In this document: piece after piece, positions 54,673 through 62,853 of the stretch
Layout: the number at the start of each line of letters is the position of its first letter
Position numbering within the stretch: the first letter of the stretch is position 1
DNA from: Mesorhizobium muleiense
Lineage (GTDB): Bacteria; Pseudomonadota; Alphaproteobacteria; Rhizobiales; Rhizobiaceae
DNA: 64,000 bases
Assembly: GCF_900099905.1 (NCBI RefSeq)
Contig: NZ_FNEE01000009.1
Coordinates: forward strand, 186,001 to 250,000
Reading direction: 5' to 3'
The notes under the pieces: model-generated
The model's input: only the letters and a program-made list of their open reading frames with translations
What the model was told of the DNA's origin: nothing
Database searches by the model: none
Translations under genes and position numbers: made by a program

Positions 54673-55623
54673 TTACCAGCCCGGCACGATCTGGTTCGGC
54701 TTGCCCCGCTTCATCTTCGAAAAGGCCGCGAAGTCGAAGCTTCCCGTCTCTTCGCCGAGCGGCACGGAAATATTGTCGAGGCTTTCCGAAATGTGACGGG
54801 CCAGCGCGTCGACGATCTCCGGCCGCGACGTCTGGCCGCGCATGATGCCGATGCGGCAATCGGGCAGGGCGCCGAATCCGTCGGCGTCGCCCAGCACCCG
54901 CATGCCGGGGCGCAGCGCGCATTCCGGCAGCACCGAGATCGCCAGGCCGGAAAGCACCGCGGCGGTGATGACGGTTGCCGAGAAGCTGGTGAACAGGATG
55001 CGGTAGTCGCGGTTCTGCCGGTCGAGCACGTCGACCGCGGCCCGCCGCCAGATGCAGTTCGGCCGGCCGAAGGCCATCGGCAGAACGTCCTGTTCATGCG
55101 TCGCATGGTTGGACGAAGTCACCCACAGCAGCGGTTCGCGCCGCACCACTTCCGACTGGCCGTGCGCGTCACTATGCGTCACCAGTGCCAGATCGAGATT
55201 GCCGCGCTTGATATGCTCGACCAGCCCCGGCGTCGGCTCGCAGATCACGGTCAGTTCGACACGTGGGTTGGAACGGGCGAAGCGGGCCATGATCTCGGGC
55301 AGGAAGCGATCGGCATAGTCGTCCGGCGTGCCGATGCGGATCGTGCCTTCGAGCCGCCGGTCGTCGAAGGCGGCCAGCGTTTCCCGATTGAGGAACAGCA
55401 ACCGTCTTGCGTAGGAGAGCAGCCTGTCGCCTTCCTCGGTCAGCCTGTTGGTGCGCCCGTCCTTTTCGAACAGCGGCTTGCCGATCCGCTCCTCCAGCCG
55501 GCGCATCTGCATGGACACCGCCGACTGGGTCCGATGCACCGCTTCCGCCGCGCGGGTGAAGCTGCCGGTGTCGACGATTGAGACGAAGGTCTGCAACTGA
55601 TCGAGATCGAGTGGCGCTTTCAT
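54673..55623 (-). CDS. LysR family transcriptional regulator
   Basis: A 316-residue LysR protein with the N-terminal winged helix-turn-helix (DLDQLQTFVSIVDTGSFTRA, then QSAVSMQMRRLEERIGKPLF) and a periplasmic-binding-like effector domain (TIRIGTPDDYADRFLPEIMA). The closest type I can name is LrhA-like. It is divergent from the DUF1127 gene; LysR genes next to DUF1127 genes recall VtlR-type control in Brucella, but the match is by layout only. A TAATCCA / TGGATTA inverted repeat near the start (55629-55635, 55672-55678) could be the autoregulatory site. Confidence 0.85.
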   Translation of the reverse strand: MKAPLDLDQLQTFVSIVDTGSFTRAAEAVHRTQSAVSMQMRRLEERIGKPLFEKDGRTNRLTEEGDRLLSYARRLLFLNRETLAAFDDRRLEGTIRIGTPDDYADRFLPEIMARFARSNPRVELTVICEPTPGLVEHIKRGNLDLALVTHSDAHGQSEVVRREPLLWVTSSNHATHEQDVLPMAFGRPNCIWRRAAVDVLDRQNRDYRILFTSFSATVITAAVLSGLAISVLPECALRPGMRVLGDADGFGALPDCRIGIMRGQTSRPEIVDALARHISESLDNISVPLGEETGSFDFAAFSKMKRGKPNQIVPGW

Positions 55624-55722
55624 CGGTCTAATCCATCACTAGTGTTGATGCTAAAGATTAGAAACATTCGTTGGATTAATCAATCGAACGATGGCAAATT
55701 TACGACTGTCCACACGACGGCA

Positions 55723-55771
55723 ATGCAGGTCGCCTAAAAGTGGTCACCGGTTTTAGGACAACGACCTGCAT
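55723..55771. repeat. Palindromic intergenic element (copy 6), two-stem hairpin
   Basis: 10-bp outer stem (ATGCAGGTCG / CGACCTGCAT), 7-bp inner stem (CCTAAAA / TTTTAGG), 11-base loop GTGGTCACCGG and 4-base bulge ACAA. Relative to copy 2 the stems differ by paired changes. It lies between the divergent LysR and DUF1127 genes. Confidence 0.8.
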
Positions 55772-55856
55772 TTTCTAGGTGAATCGGGACCGGAACGGCC
55801 GCTGTTTCCAGCGCCGAACGCCCGTCTTCGTCCGTTCGAATATGAAGGAGACTGAC

Positions 55857-56141
55857 ATGGCTACGTTTGATTTCGCCACCGAGACTTCGCGCATCACGTC
55901 GCGTCCGGCTATTGCGACGCGCGTGGTCAACACCATCTCCAATGTCTATCGCGCTTGGAAAAACCGCCGCGCCTTCTATCGCCTTGGCGAGATGTCGGAC
56001 GCCGAACTTGCCGACATCGGCTTGACGCGCGGCGATCTCCACGTCGCCATCGACGTGCCGTTCGGCCGCGATCCAACCGAGAGGCTTCGCGCCATCGCGG
56101 CCGATCGCACGGAAACGATCGAGGATCTTGCCCGCAGGTGA
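55857..56141 (+). CDS. DUF1127 domain protein
   Basis: A 94-residue small Arg-rich protein with the DUF1127 core near residues 28-60 (NVYRAWKNRRAFYRLGEMSD, then AELADIGLTRGDL). DUF1127 proteins are small RNA-binding or stress-linked proteins in alphaproteobacteria; one in Rhodobacter (CcaF1) affects RNA turnover, and its 3' region yields small RNAs. Clear AAGGAG site six bases before the ATG. Hairpins follow it and end at a terminator. The frame opens further upstream (55779), but those residues lie over the leader. Confidence 0.85.
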   Translation: MATFDFATETSRITSRPAIATRVVNTISNVYRAWKNRRAFYRLGEMSDAELADIGLTRGDLHVAIDVPFGRDPTERLRAIAADRTETIEDLARR

Positions 56142-56158
56142 CCTGATCGCGCTGGCTG

Positions 56159-56176
56159 CGTGCCCTTTCGGGCACG
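56159..56176 (+). promoter_or_regulatory. GC-rich hairpin in the DUF1127 3' region
   Basis: CGTGCCC, loop TTTC, GGGCACG. A second hairpin GCCGG / CCGGC follows at 56208-56225. Together with the terminator they could give the 3' end of the message, or an sRNA processed from it, a stable structure. Confidence 0.6.
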
Positions 56177-56237
56177 GCGCTAAAGGACTTCGCAGGCCCC
56201 ACTCCCTGCCGGTTTCCCCGCCGGCCCGCCTGCGCAC

Positions 56238-56268
56238 TGCCCGGTCCTCCCAAGGATCGGGCATTTTT
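56238..56268 (+). terminator. Intrinsic terminator with a TCCTCCC-containing loop
   Basis: TGCCCG ... CGGGCA with an inner GTCC/GGAT pairing, then TTTTT. The loop region reads GTCCTCCCAAGGAT, so it also presents a CCTCCC element. It ends the DUF1127 transcript and faces the convergent hicB gene. Confidence 0.88.
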
Positions 56269-56278
56269 CTTTTTGAAA

Positions 56279-56503
56279 TCAGGCGAAGGCCAGCTTTCGC
56301 GACGGCCGCGGTACCGATCTACCAACTTCGTGCGCGGCTTCTATCCAGGATGATATGGCGTCCTGGACGTTCGCGATGGCCTCTTCAGGAGTATCGCCAT
56401 CGCTCATGCAGCCGGGCAGGTCAGGTACCAGCGCCGAAAATCCGCCCCCGTCTTCTGTAGCCAGCGGTGCGATGACGACCGGATATTCAAGTTTTCCCGT
56501 CAT
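56279..56503 (-). CDS. hicB: HicB-type antitoxin
   Basis: A 74-residue antitoxin. The partial RNase-H-like fold is visible as EYPVVIAPLATEDGGGFSAL and VPDLPGCMSDGDTPEEAIAN, with VQDAISSWIEAA helix after it. Many HicB proteins end in a DNA-binding helix-turn-helix; this short one has none, only a basic tail. It overlaps hicA by 17 bases. Order is toxin first, then antitoxin. Confidence 0.88.
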   Translation of the reverse strand: MTGKLEYPVVIAPLATEDGGGFSALVPDLPGCMSDGDTPEEAIANVQDAISSWIEAAHEVGRSVPRPSRKLAFA

Positions 56504-56717
56504 GTCTCTTTGCCTCGTCGATGAATGCCACGAGTTTTCGAATATATACGGGTTTGATGGGGCGTTTGAAAGGCACGGTCAGAATGTCGGTCATTGCTGA
56601 ATGATAGACCTTGTAATGCGACCCACCGGATCTTGGCGGCACACAATGGACGCCTGCCTCGTCACAAACTGCCTTTACATCCGATATTGACCAATCGCCG
56701 CGAGGGTTGCGGCGCAT
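56487..56717 (-). CDS. hicA: HicA-type toxin
   Basis: A mRNA interferase of about 76 residues with the double-stranded-RNA-binding-like fold: SISDVKAVCDEAGVHCVPPR, SGGSHYKVYH (the catalytic His is in this stretch), then KRPIKPVYIRKLVAFID. Toxins of this family cut mRNA until HicB binds them. The ATG at 56717 is used; a GTG at 56738 would add seven residues. Immediately upstream of hicB. Confidence 0.88.
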   Translation of the reverse strand: MRRNPRGDWSISDVKAVCDEAGVHCVPPRSGGSHYKVYHSAMTDILTVPFKRPIKPVYIRKLVAFIDEAKRHDGKT

Positions 56718-56765
56718 CTGCTCCAATCTTCTGCTCACAGGATCTCGACTCGGGTGCTTGCCACG

Positions 56766-57650
56766 CTAGCGCCGGTCCATGCCTCGCTTGAATTGTTCGA
56801 AGATCGATTCCACGCCCTTCTGGTAATCGTCACGCTGCTGCGCGCCCGCCTCGAACATCTTGCCGAACAAATCGTCGAACGGATTGCGTGGCCTGCCGCT
56901 CGGATTGGTCTGCGGCTGCGACGCTTCGCGTTGCTGCGGCGCTTCGCGCTGCGGCTGTTGCGCGCCGCCGCCGAACATGTCCTGCAGCACCTTGCCGAGC
57001 GGATTGTCGCCGTAGGGATTGGGCGCCTGCTGCGGCTGACCCTGCGGCTGCTGCGCGCCGCCGAACATGTCCTGCAGCATCTTGCCGAACGGATTGTCCA
57101 TCGGGCCGGGCTGCGGCGCCTGGCGCTGTTGCGGTGCCGGCGCGCCGCCGCCGGCCTGCCGCATCATCTGCTCGATGATCTCGCCGAGCGGATTGTTACC
57201 GCCGCCGAATCCGCCTGCTGCCTGCATCTGGTTTGTGGTCTGCTTGAATAGGCCGCCCATCATCATCGAAGCCACCACCGGCAGCATCTGCTGCAAGATC
57301 TGCTGGCTGACGCCGCTCGCCTGCGCTGCCTGGCTGGCAACGGCGCGGGACAGGTCTTTCGAGCCGAACAGATGGCCAAGAATGCCGTTGCCTTCATCGA
57401 CGCCCTGCGGCGAGAAGGCCCGGCTTGCGTCCTCGAAATATTTGGCGTGCTGGCCGCTGGCCATTGCTGTCATGAACGCGCCGAGCCCGTAGGGGTCGGA
57501 GGTGCTGCGCTTCAGCCCCTGTGAAAAGGCCGGCAGCAGCGCCTCGACCGCCGATTGCGCTTGCTGCTGCGAAAGGCCGAACTGTTGGGCCAGGGCCTGC
57601 ATGCCGTTGCCGTTCTGCGCCTGCGCCAGAATGTCGAACAAGGAAGCCAT
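56766..57650 (-). CDS. DUF937 domain protein with Gln/Gly/Pro-rich repeats
   Basis: A 294-residue protein. Residues 1-150 are the DUF937 helical domain (MASLFDILAQAQNGNGMQAL, then AVEALLPAFSQGLKRSTSDP). The second half is low-complexity Gln/Pro/Gly with a repeated core: NPFGKMLQDMFGG, NPLGKVLQDMFGG and two weaker ones (NPLGEIIEQMM, NPFDDLFGKMFE). Function unknown; repeats suggest a multivalent binding tail. The ATG at 57650 follows GAGGAGA. Confidence 0.8.
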   Translation of the reverse strand: MASLFDILAQAQNGNGMQALAQQFGLSQQQAQSAVEALLPAFSQGLKRSTSDPYGLGAFMTAMASGQHAKYFEDASRAFSPQGVDEGNGILGHLFGSKDLSRAVASQAAQASGVSQQILQQMLPVVASMMMGGLFKQTTNQMQAAGGFGGGNNPLGEIIEQMMRQAGGGAPAPQQRQAPQPGPMDNPFGKMLQDMFGGAQQPQGQPQQAPNPYGDNPLGKVLQDMFGGGAQQPQREAPQQREASQPQTNPSGRPRNPFDDLFGKMFEAGAQQRDDYQKGVESIFEQFKRGMDRR

Positions 57651-57689
57651 TGGTTTTCTCCTCGGGAAAATCCTCGTAGGAGAGCCTAC

Positions 57690-57728
57690 CGCATCGGCCC
57701 GAAAATCGGAATCGATTTCGGAAAGCGC
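57690..57728. repeat. Fragment of the hairpin element family
   Basis: CCGAAAATCG with a near-copy of CGATTTTCGG after a short loop, then AAAGCG: the inner-stem part of the element at 59152-59199, without its outer stem. Located between the DUF937 gene and gshA. Confidence 0.5.
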
Positions 57729-57764
57729 GTTTCCCGAGCTGTCAGCCAAGCCGATAGCAAACGG

Positions 57765-59138
57765 CTAATACGCATACTCCATGAACACCGGCTCGATCGA
57801 GCCGCCCCAGCGCGTATGATAGGCGGAGAGCAGTTCCTCGGCGCTGGTGGTGCCGCGCGCGACGACTTCGTCCAGCGTGCTGAGGAACGACGTTTCGTCA
57901 TAGCCGTCGCGGTTCTTGCGGCCGCGGTTCTTCAGCCCCATGCGCGAGATGACGAGCACGTCGCGGGCGATCTCGCGCAGTGTCGTGTTGCGGAACGGCG
58001 CCGAAATGCCCTGTTCCGGCACGGCGTTGCGCATCGCCAGCACCTCTTCATAGCTCCAGCTCGAGGTCAGCGCCTCGGCCGCGTCGAGCGCCGCGGCGTC
58101 ATAGAGCAGCCCGACCCAGAAGGCCGGCAGCGCGCAGATGCGCCGCCACGGTCCGCCATCGGCGCCGCGCATTTCAAGGAAACGCTTCAATCGCACGTCG
58201 GGAAACAGCGTCGACAAATGGTTCGCCCAATCGCCCATCGTCGGCAGCCCGTCAGAAATCTCGTTGCGGGCCGCACCTGCCATGAACTGGCGGAAGGTGA
58301 CGTGCGTCATGTCGTGGTAGTGGCCGTCGCGGATGACGAAGTACATCGGCACGTCGAGCGCCCATTCGACATAGTCGGCGAAGCCGAAATCGGGCGAGAA
58401 GCAGAAGTCGAGCAGTCCCGAGCGCTGATTGTCGGTGTCGCGCCAGATGTCGCCGCGCCAGCTCTGAAATCCGTTGGGCCGGCCCTCAGTGAACGGCGAG
58501 TTGGCGAACAGCGCCGTCGACAGCGGCTGCAGCTTCAGCGATACCTGCATCTTGCGGCGCATGTCGGCCTCACTCTCGAAGTCGAGATTCACCTGGATGG
58601 TGCAGGTGCGGTACATCATGTCGAGGCCCTTGCTGCCGACCTTGGGCATGTAGCGGGTCATGATCTCGTAGCGCGACTTGGGCATTTTCGGCGTCTCGGC
58701 CAGCGACCATTTCGGGCTGCCGCCGAGGCCGAGGAAGCGGATGCCCATCGGCTCGGCGATCTCGCGCACCTGCGCCAGATGCGCATTGCCCTCGCGGCAG
58801 GTCTGGTGGATCGTCTCCAGCGGCGCGCCGGACAGTTCGAACTGGCCGCCGGGTTCCAGCGAAATCGCGCCGCGGCCGGTCGGCTCGACCAGGCCGATGA
58901 TGCGGCCGGCATCCATGATCGGATCCCAGCCGAGTTTTTCCTGCATGCCTTCGAGAATGGCGCGGATGCCGTGCTCGCCGCCATAGGGCACCGGCGCATT
59001 GCCGTCGACATAGAACGGGAATTTCTCGTGTTCGGTGCCGATGCGCCATTTGTCGCGCGGCTTGTTGCCTTCAGCCAGGTGCTCGACAAGCTCGTCGACG
59101 CCTTCGATCGGCCGGAAATCGGTTGTGTCGCGCGCCAT
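57765..59138 (-). CDS. gshA: Glutamate--cysteine ligase
   Basis: First step of glutathione synthesis: joins glutamate to cysteine. The 457-residue product is of the plant/alphaproteobacterial GCS2 type: RIGTEHEKFPFYVDG near the start, GGQFELSGAPLETIHQTCRE with the substrate loop, and WALDVPMYFVIRDGHY. The redox control Cys pair of the plant enzyme was not assessed. The ATG at 59138 follows AGAGGAC. It lies downstream of rsmE on the same strand, separated by 257 bases and a hairpin element. Confidence 0.9.
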   Translation of the reverse strand: MARDTTDFRPIEGVDELVEHLAEGNKPRDKWRIGTEHEKFPFYVDGNAPVPYGGEHGIRAILEGMQEKLGWDPIMDAGRIIGLVEPTGRGAISLEPGGQFELSGAPLETIHQTCREGNAHLAQVREIAEPMGIRFLGLGGSPKWSLAETPKMPKSRYEIMTRYMPKVGSKGLDMMYRTCTIQVNLDFESEADMRRKMQVSLKLQPLSTALFANSPFTEGRPNGFQSWRGDIWRDTDNQRSGLLDFCFSPDFGFADYVEWALDVPMYFVIRDGHYHDMTHVTFRQFMAGAARNEISDGLPTMGDWANHLSTLFPDVRLKRFLEMRGADGGPWRRICALPAFWVGLLYDAAALDAAEALTSSWSYEEVLAMRNAVPEQGISAPFRNTTLREIARDVLVISRMGLKNRGRKNRDGYDETSFLSTLDEVVARGTTSAEELLSAYHTRWGGSIEPVFMEYAY

Positions 59139-59151
59139 TACAAGTCCTCTA

Positions 59152-59199
59152 GCACATGACCCCGAAAATCGGCTTCGATTTTCGGAAAGGATCATGTGC
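59152..59199. repeat. Palindromic intergenic element (copy 10), long hairpin
   Basis: GCACATGAC / GATCATGTGC outer stem, then CCGAAAATCG-GCTT-CGATTTTCGG, a perfect 10-bp inner stem, and a 4-base bulge AAAG. The same overall plan as copies 2, 6 and 8. Confidence 0.75.
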
Positions 59200-59210
59200 C
59201 CAATCAAGTG

Positions 59211-59254
59211 CTGCAGCGTCCTTTGCGCGTCCGAAAGGACGCGCGGCGCTGTAG
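59211..59254. repeat. GC-rich palindrome downstream of copy 10
   Basis: CTGCAGCG ... CGCTGTAG with an inner GCGCGTCC/GGACGCGC. Homologous to 43284-43323, where it also lies beside a hairpin element. Confidence 0.55.
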
Positions 59255-59395
59255 GTGGTCGGACGACCGCCGGCGCTAGATGGACGAAATGTCAGTAGGC
59301 GATCAAGCGAAAAATCCTGAGCCACAGGGTAACGGGAATTGATTGGCTGCTTCTTCCTTCTCCCACAAGGCCCACAAGGGGAGAAGGGAAGTGCC

Positions 59396-60130
59396 TCACC
59401 AATCGCCGATTGTCGCCTGTATCACCGCCAGCGCCGCCACCGCAGCCGTGTCGGCGCGCAGGATACGCGGCCCGAGCGGAATGGCGGTGACGAAAGGCAG
59501 CGCCCGCAGCATCCTTCGTTCCTCGTCGGAAAACCCGCCCTCGGGGCCGACCAGCAGCCCGAGCTTCTTCTCCCGCACCGCCTGCAGCGCCGGCAGCGGA
59601 TTGTTGGTGGAAGCATCCTCGTCGCAGTAGATCAACCGCCGCTCCTTGTCCCAGCCGGCCAGCAGGCGCTCGATTTTTTCCGCTTCGCGCACTTCCGGCA
59701 CCGCAAGGATGCCGCATTGTTCGGCGGCCTCGACGACATTGGCGCGCAGCCGTTCGATGCCGGGCTTTGCCACCTGCGTGTGCTGGGTAATGACCGGCTG
59801 CAGGACGCCGGCGCCCATCTCGACCGCTTTCTGCACCAGATAGTCGAGCCGACCCTGCTTAAGCGGCGCAAAGCAGTAGACGAGATCGGGCAGCGGAGGC
59901 TGCGGCCGCTGCAAGGTCAGCACCTTCAGCCGCACCGTCTTTTTGGACCTGGCGGCGATAGAAGCCGACCATTCGCCGTCGCGGCCGTTGAACAACAGGA
60001 TTTCGGCGCCCTCGCCGAGCCGCAGCACATGCATCAGGTAATGGCCCTGCTGCGGGCTCGCCTCGAACTCGATATCCGGTCCGAGGTCGTCCGGCACGAA
60101 CAGCCGCTGCATCTTGTAATTGGCGCGCAT
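59396..60130 (-). CDS. rsmE: 16S rRNA (uracil-1498-N3)-methyltransferase
   Basis: A 244-residue SPOUT-type enzyme that methylates U1498 of 16S rRNA. Landmarks: MRANYKMQRLFVPDDL at the start, HYLMHVLRLGEGAEILLFNG, KAVEMGAGVLQPVITQHTQV, and the knotted binding site LGLLVGPEGGFSDEE followed by LGPRILRADTAAVAALAVIQ. The start at 60130 is preferred; the frame runs on to 60196. Confidence 0.93.
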   Translation of the reverse strand: MRANYKMQRLFVPDDLGPDIEFEASPQQGHYLMHVLRLGEGAEILLFNGRDGEWSASIAARSKKTVRLKVLTLQRPQPPLPDLVYCFAPLKQGRLDYLVQKAVEMGAGVLQPVITQHTQVAKPGIERLRANVVEAAEQCGILAVPEVREAEKIERLLAGWDKERRLIYCDEDASTNNPLPALQAVREKKLGLLVGPEGGFSDEERRMLRALPFVTAIPLGPRILRADTAAVAALAVIQATIGDW

Positions 60131-60161
60131 CGCCGAGGAATGGGCGAGCCGGCTCGTGGCG

Positions 60162-60839
60162 TCAAGTCTCGGCCGAGGGATGCCACACTGGCACATAGCC
60201 TTGCCTCAGCACGGAAACGGTGGTTGCCGGCGTGAGCAGGCGGATTGGACGGTCGGCAAAACCGCCGAACCCCACGGGATCGCCGTCCACCGGATCGCCC
60301 CCCACACGATCATCATAGCCTGCGAACGACCAGTGCAGCGCCTTGCCGCCGCGCATCGCATAGGCATTGCCGCCGTCCGCAACCATGGCGCCGTCCGGCA
60401 ACCCGGCAAGCTCTTCTACGGATACGACCGGTGCCTGCCCACCCGACGCCAGCCGCTCCCTATGCAGCCGCTTGTCGACCTGCGGTGCGCGCGGCGCGGC
60501 AATGCGGAAGGCCATGCCGAAGCGCCGGACGAAGTCCCTGGCCCGCTCGCGCCGGCAGAAGAAGCAGGGCCGATGCCCGGCCGAGAGTGCGGTCACCTCG
60601 TCCAGGAAAAACAATTCGGTCCAGCCGGCCTTGCCACCGTTCCGGTTGCGGCCCATCGGCTCGCGCCGCACATCGCGGAATCCGCATGCGCAGATGATCC
60701 AGGCCTGCAGAGCCCAGCGCTTTTTCAGCAGCGTCTTCGTTTCGGGGTCATGGATGATGCCGCGATTGCCCATGAACAGGCCGCGCTCCGGCACGGCGTG
60801 GATGACGCCGAACGGGTCGACCCGATTCTGCAGTGGCAT
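60162..60839 (-). CDS. Conserved protein with Cys-x-Cys and Cys-x2-Cys motifs
   Basis: A 225-residue protein with four Cys in two pairs: CAC within IICACGFRD near residue 45-55, and CFFC within GHRPCFFCRRER about 50 residues later. The arrangement suggests a zinc ribbon or other metal site. A start with GGGGAG at 60839 is used; the frame runs on to 60884. No family with known function was recognised. It lies 32 bases upstream of rsmE on the same strand. Confidence 0.7.
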   Translation of the reverse strand: MPLQNRVDPFGVIHAVPERGLFMGNRGIIHDPETKTLLKKRWALQAWIICACGFRDVRREPMGRNRNGGKAGWTELFFLDEVTALSAGHRPCFFCRRERARDFVRRFGMAFRIAAPRAPQVDKRLHRERLASGGQAPVVSVEELAGLPDGAMVADGGNAYAMRGGKALHWSFAGYDDRVGGDPVDGDPVGFGGFADRPIRLLTPATTVSVLRQGYVPVWHPSAET

Positions 60840-60908
60840 AGCTTTCTCCCCGAATGCGTATCTTGGCCGGAATGACGGCGGCATGATATCGCTCGTCGCA
60901 TCGTTTTC

Positions 60909-61625
60909 ATGTCAGCAGGTTTTTCGATGCGGGTGCTGGTGGTCCAGAATTTCGACAGCGAGGGTCTTGGCCAGATCGGCGCGGCGCTTGTCGAGACAGG
61001 CGCCGATATCGATCTGCGCCGGCCCTATTGTGGCGAGATGCTGCCGCAGGACAGCGCTGCGCACGACGCCATGGTCGTGCTCGGCGGCGCCCAGAATGCG
61101 CTGGACGACGAGATCTGCCCGTATTTTCCTGAACTTCTCGACCTGACGCGCGATTTCGCCGGCAAGGATCGCGCCGTGCTCGGTATCTGCCTTGGCAGCC
61201 AACTGGTGGCGCGCGCCTTCGGCGGCGAGAACCGGATCGGCGGCGCCTCGGAATTCGGCTGGCACAAGGTCTCGCTCACGCCGGCGGCGACGGCCGATCC
61301 GGTGCTCGCTGCGCTGCCCGAAAATTTCCCGATCTTCGAATGGCACGACGACACCTTTGTCTTGCCCGAAAATGCCGTGCGGCTCGCCGGCAACGACGTC
61401 GCCGAGAACCAGGCGTTTCGCATCGGCCGCGCCGTCTATGGCTTCCAGTTCCATTTCGAGGCGGATCGGCCGATGGTCCGCGACTGGAGCGCATCCTTCG
61501 CATCGCTCATTGCCGAACGGCACCCGGACTGGAGCGATCGGCTCGATGACGAAATGGCCCGCCACGGAGCGGCTGCCGATGCCGCCGGGCTGGCCATCGC
61601 CCGCGCCTGGGTGGCGACGATCTGA
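60909..61625 (+). CDS. Class I glutamine amidotransferase
   Basis: A 238-residue GATase-1 domain protein. The catalytic Cys is in GICLGSQLVARA (nucleophile elbow), and His in YGFQFHFEADRP with Glu two residues later complete the triad. Stand-alone amidotransferases of this type hydrolyse glutamine or a gamma-glutamyl compound; the partner or substrate is not evident. An ATG at 60927, just after AGG, is a possible start. Divergent from the Cys-motif gene. Confidence 0.85.
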   Translation: MSAGFSMRVLVVQNFDSEGLGQIGAALVETGADIDLRRPYCGEMLPQDSAAHDAMVVLGGAQNALDDEICPYFPELLDLTRDFAGKDRAVLGICLGSQLVARAFGGENRIGGASEFGWHKVSLTPAATADPVLAALPENFPIFEWHDDTFVLPENAVRLAGNDVAENQAFRIGRAVYGFQFHFEADRPMVRDWSASFASLIAERHPDWSDRLDDEMARHGAAADAAGLAIARAWVATI

Positions 61626-61899
61626 TCAGTCAGTATCGACGTTGCATATTTGGCACGCCGGCAAAAATCCGCTGTGGACAGCATGTTTCGTGCTTGGCTT
61701 GTGGCCGCCCGCCACCCTAGAAGGCACCCGCTCTGCATCGTCCGTGCAACGCGATGAACCTTTTGGGTCACTCGCGCGACACATCGCCGATACAGAACAT
61801 GCCTAAAAGCGCGAAATCGTCGAAACTTTAAGACGCATTTTCCGTTTCAACCCATTCGTAACCCGCCCCGTGCACAGATGCAGGAAGCCTAACCAAGAG

Positions 61900-62040
61900 A
61901 TGACGTCCGTGAAAGCAGCGCTTCTATCCTTTGTCATGTTGTCGGCCATAGTGTTGTGCGGCTTCGGCACCTACGCCGGCGACGCAGCCAACAACCACAA
62001 CGCCGTCGACGGCTACGGCGTCACCGCCGCGCTTCGCTAA
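61900..62040 (+). CDS. Small exported peptide, unknown function
   Basis: A 46-codon gene too short for most gene callers. It reads as a signal peptide (MTSVKAALLSFVMLSAIVLC, then GFGTYAG) followed by an Asn/Gly/Asp-rich tail of about 18 residues (DAANNHNAVDGYGVTAALR). Hydrophobic core, lone Lys before it and a small-residue cleavage site are all in place; a Cys near the core end would also allow a lipoprotein-like reading. An AAGAG site precedes the ATG. It converges on the phosphatase gene. Confidence 0.5.
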   Translation: MTSVKAALLSFVMLSAIVLCGFGTYAGDAANNHNAVDGYGVTAALR

Positions 62041-62045
62041 GCGCT

Positions 62046-62840
62046 TTAACCCCTCTCGCCTGACACCACCAGGATACGCTTGTCGACACCGTCGACGACG
62101 AGCGCGCTGAGGTTTCCCGTCTGGTAGGCGAGCGTGTCGATATTGACGCGGTTGACCATCACCTCGGCCTCCGGCACCGGCGTGTGGCCATGCACCACGA
62201 TTTTTGGATGCAGGCCGGAATGATTGTGGAAGACATCGCGGATCCAGATCAGGTCCTGCGCGCTCTGACTTTCCAGCGCAATGCCCGGCCGGATGCCGGC
62301 ATGGCAGAAGAAGAAGTCGCCGAAGGTCAGTGAAAACGGCAGCGACTGCAGGAACTCGACATGGCTTTTCGGCACGGCCTCGACAAGTGCTACATGGCCT
62401 TGCCGCAGTGCCGCCTCGGACCTGCCGAACCACGCGCCGCCACCTTCATTGAGCGCTACGCCATAGGATTGCGCGGTCTGGATGCCGCCATAGCGCATGA
62501 AAAGCCCGTCCGCATCGGGAGTGTCGAGGAAGTCTAGGAAGCCGATGTCGTGGTTGCCGGCGAGCATCAGGTGGCGCGGGTCGCGTTTTCGCACTTCGAT
62601 CAGGAAATCGATGACGCCCTTGGAGTCGGGGCCGCGGTCGACATAGTCGCCGAGATGGACGACACGCCAGTCGACCGGCCGCGCCTGGCTGATCTCGGCC
62701 GCAATCCGGCGGTACATGGCGGCGAGCAGGTCGAGCCGGCCATGCACGTCGCCGACCGCATAGATGCGCATGCCTTCCGGTCCGCGCGCGTCGAGAAAGT
62801 GGATGCCGGGGGCAGTCAATGCTTCCATCTCCGTGATCAT
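62046..62840 (-). CDS. PPP-family metallophosphatase
   Basis: A 264-residue calcineurin-like phosphatase with the three metal-site motifs: GDVHGR (residues 30-35), GDYVDRGPD and GNHD. A later HAG in FFFCHAGIRPG and VVHGHTPVPE complete the binuclear centre. Such enzymes include bacterial serine/threonine phosphatases and Ap4A hydrolases; which of these applies is not clear. Same strand and 13 bases behind lldD, so the two are probably co-transcribed. Confidence 0.85.
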   Translation of the reverse strand: MITEMEALTAPGIHFLDARGPEGMRIYAVGDVHGRLDLLAAMYRRIAAEISQARPVDWRVVHLGDYVDRGPDSKGVIDFLIEVRKRDPRHLMLAGNHDIGFLDFLDTPDADGLFMRYGGIQTAQSYGVALNEGGGAWFGRSEAALRQGHVALVEAVPKSHVEFLQSLPFSLTFGDFFFCHAGIRPGIALESQSAQDLIWIRDVFHNHSGLHPKIVVHGHTPVPEAEVMVNRVNIDTLAYQTGNLSALVVDGVDKRILVVSGERG

Positions 62841-62853
62841 GCCGCCACGGGAG

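Noticed and set aside
57555..59159. 534-codon frame antisense to gshA
   Set aside because: Shadow of gshA; composition is Arg/His-rich without motifs.
60909..61625. PuuD (gamma-glutamyl-GABA hydrolase) for the polyamine pathway
   Set aside because: The protein is a generic GATase-1 domain far from the puu genes and lacks an evident PuuD-type active-site context.
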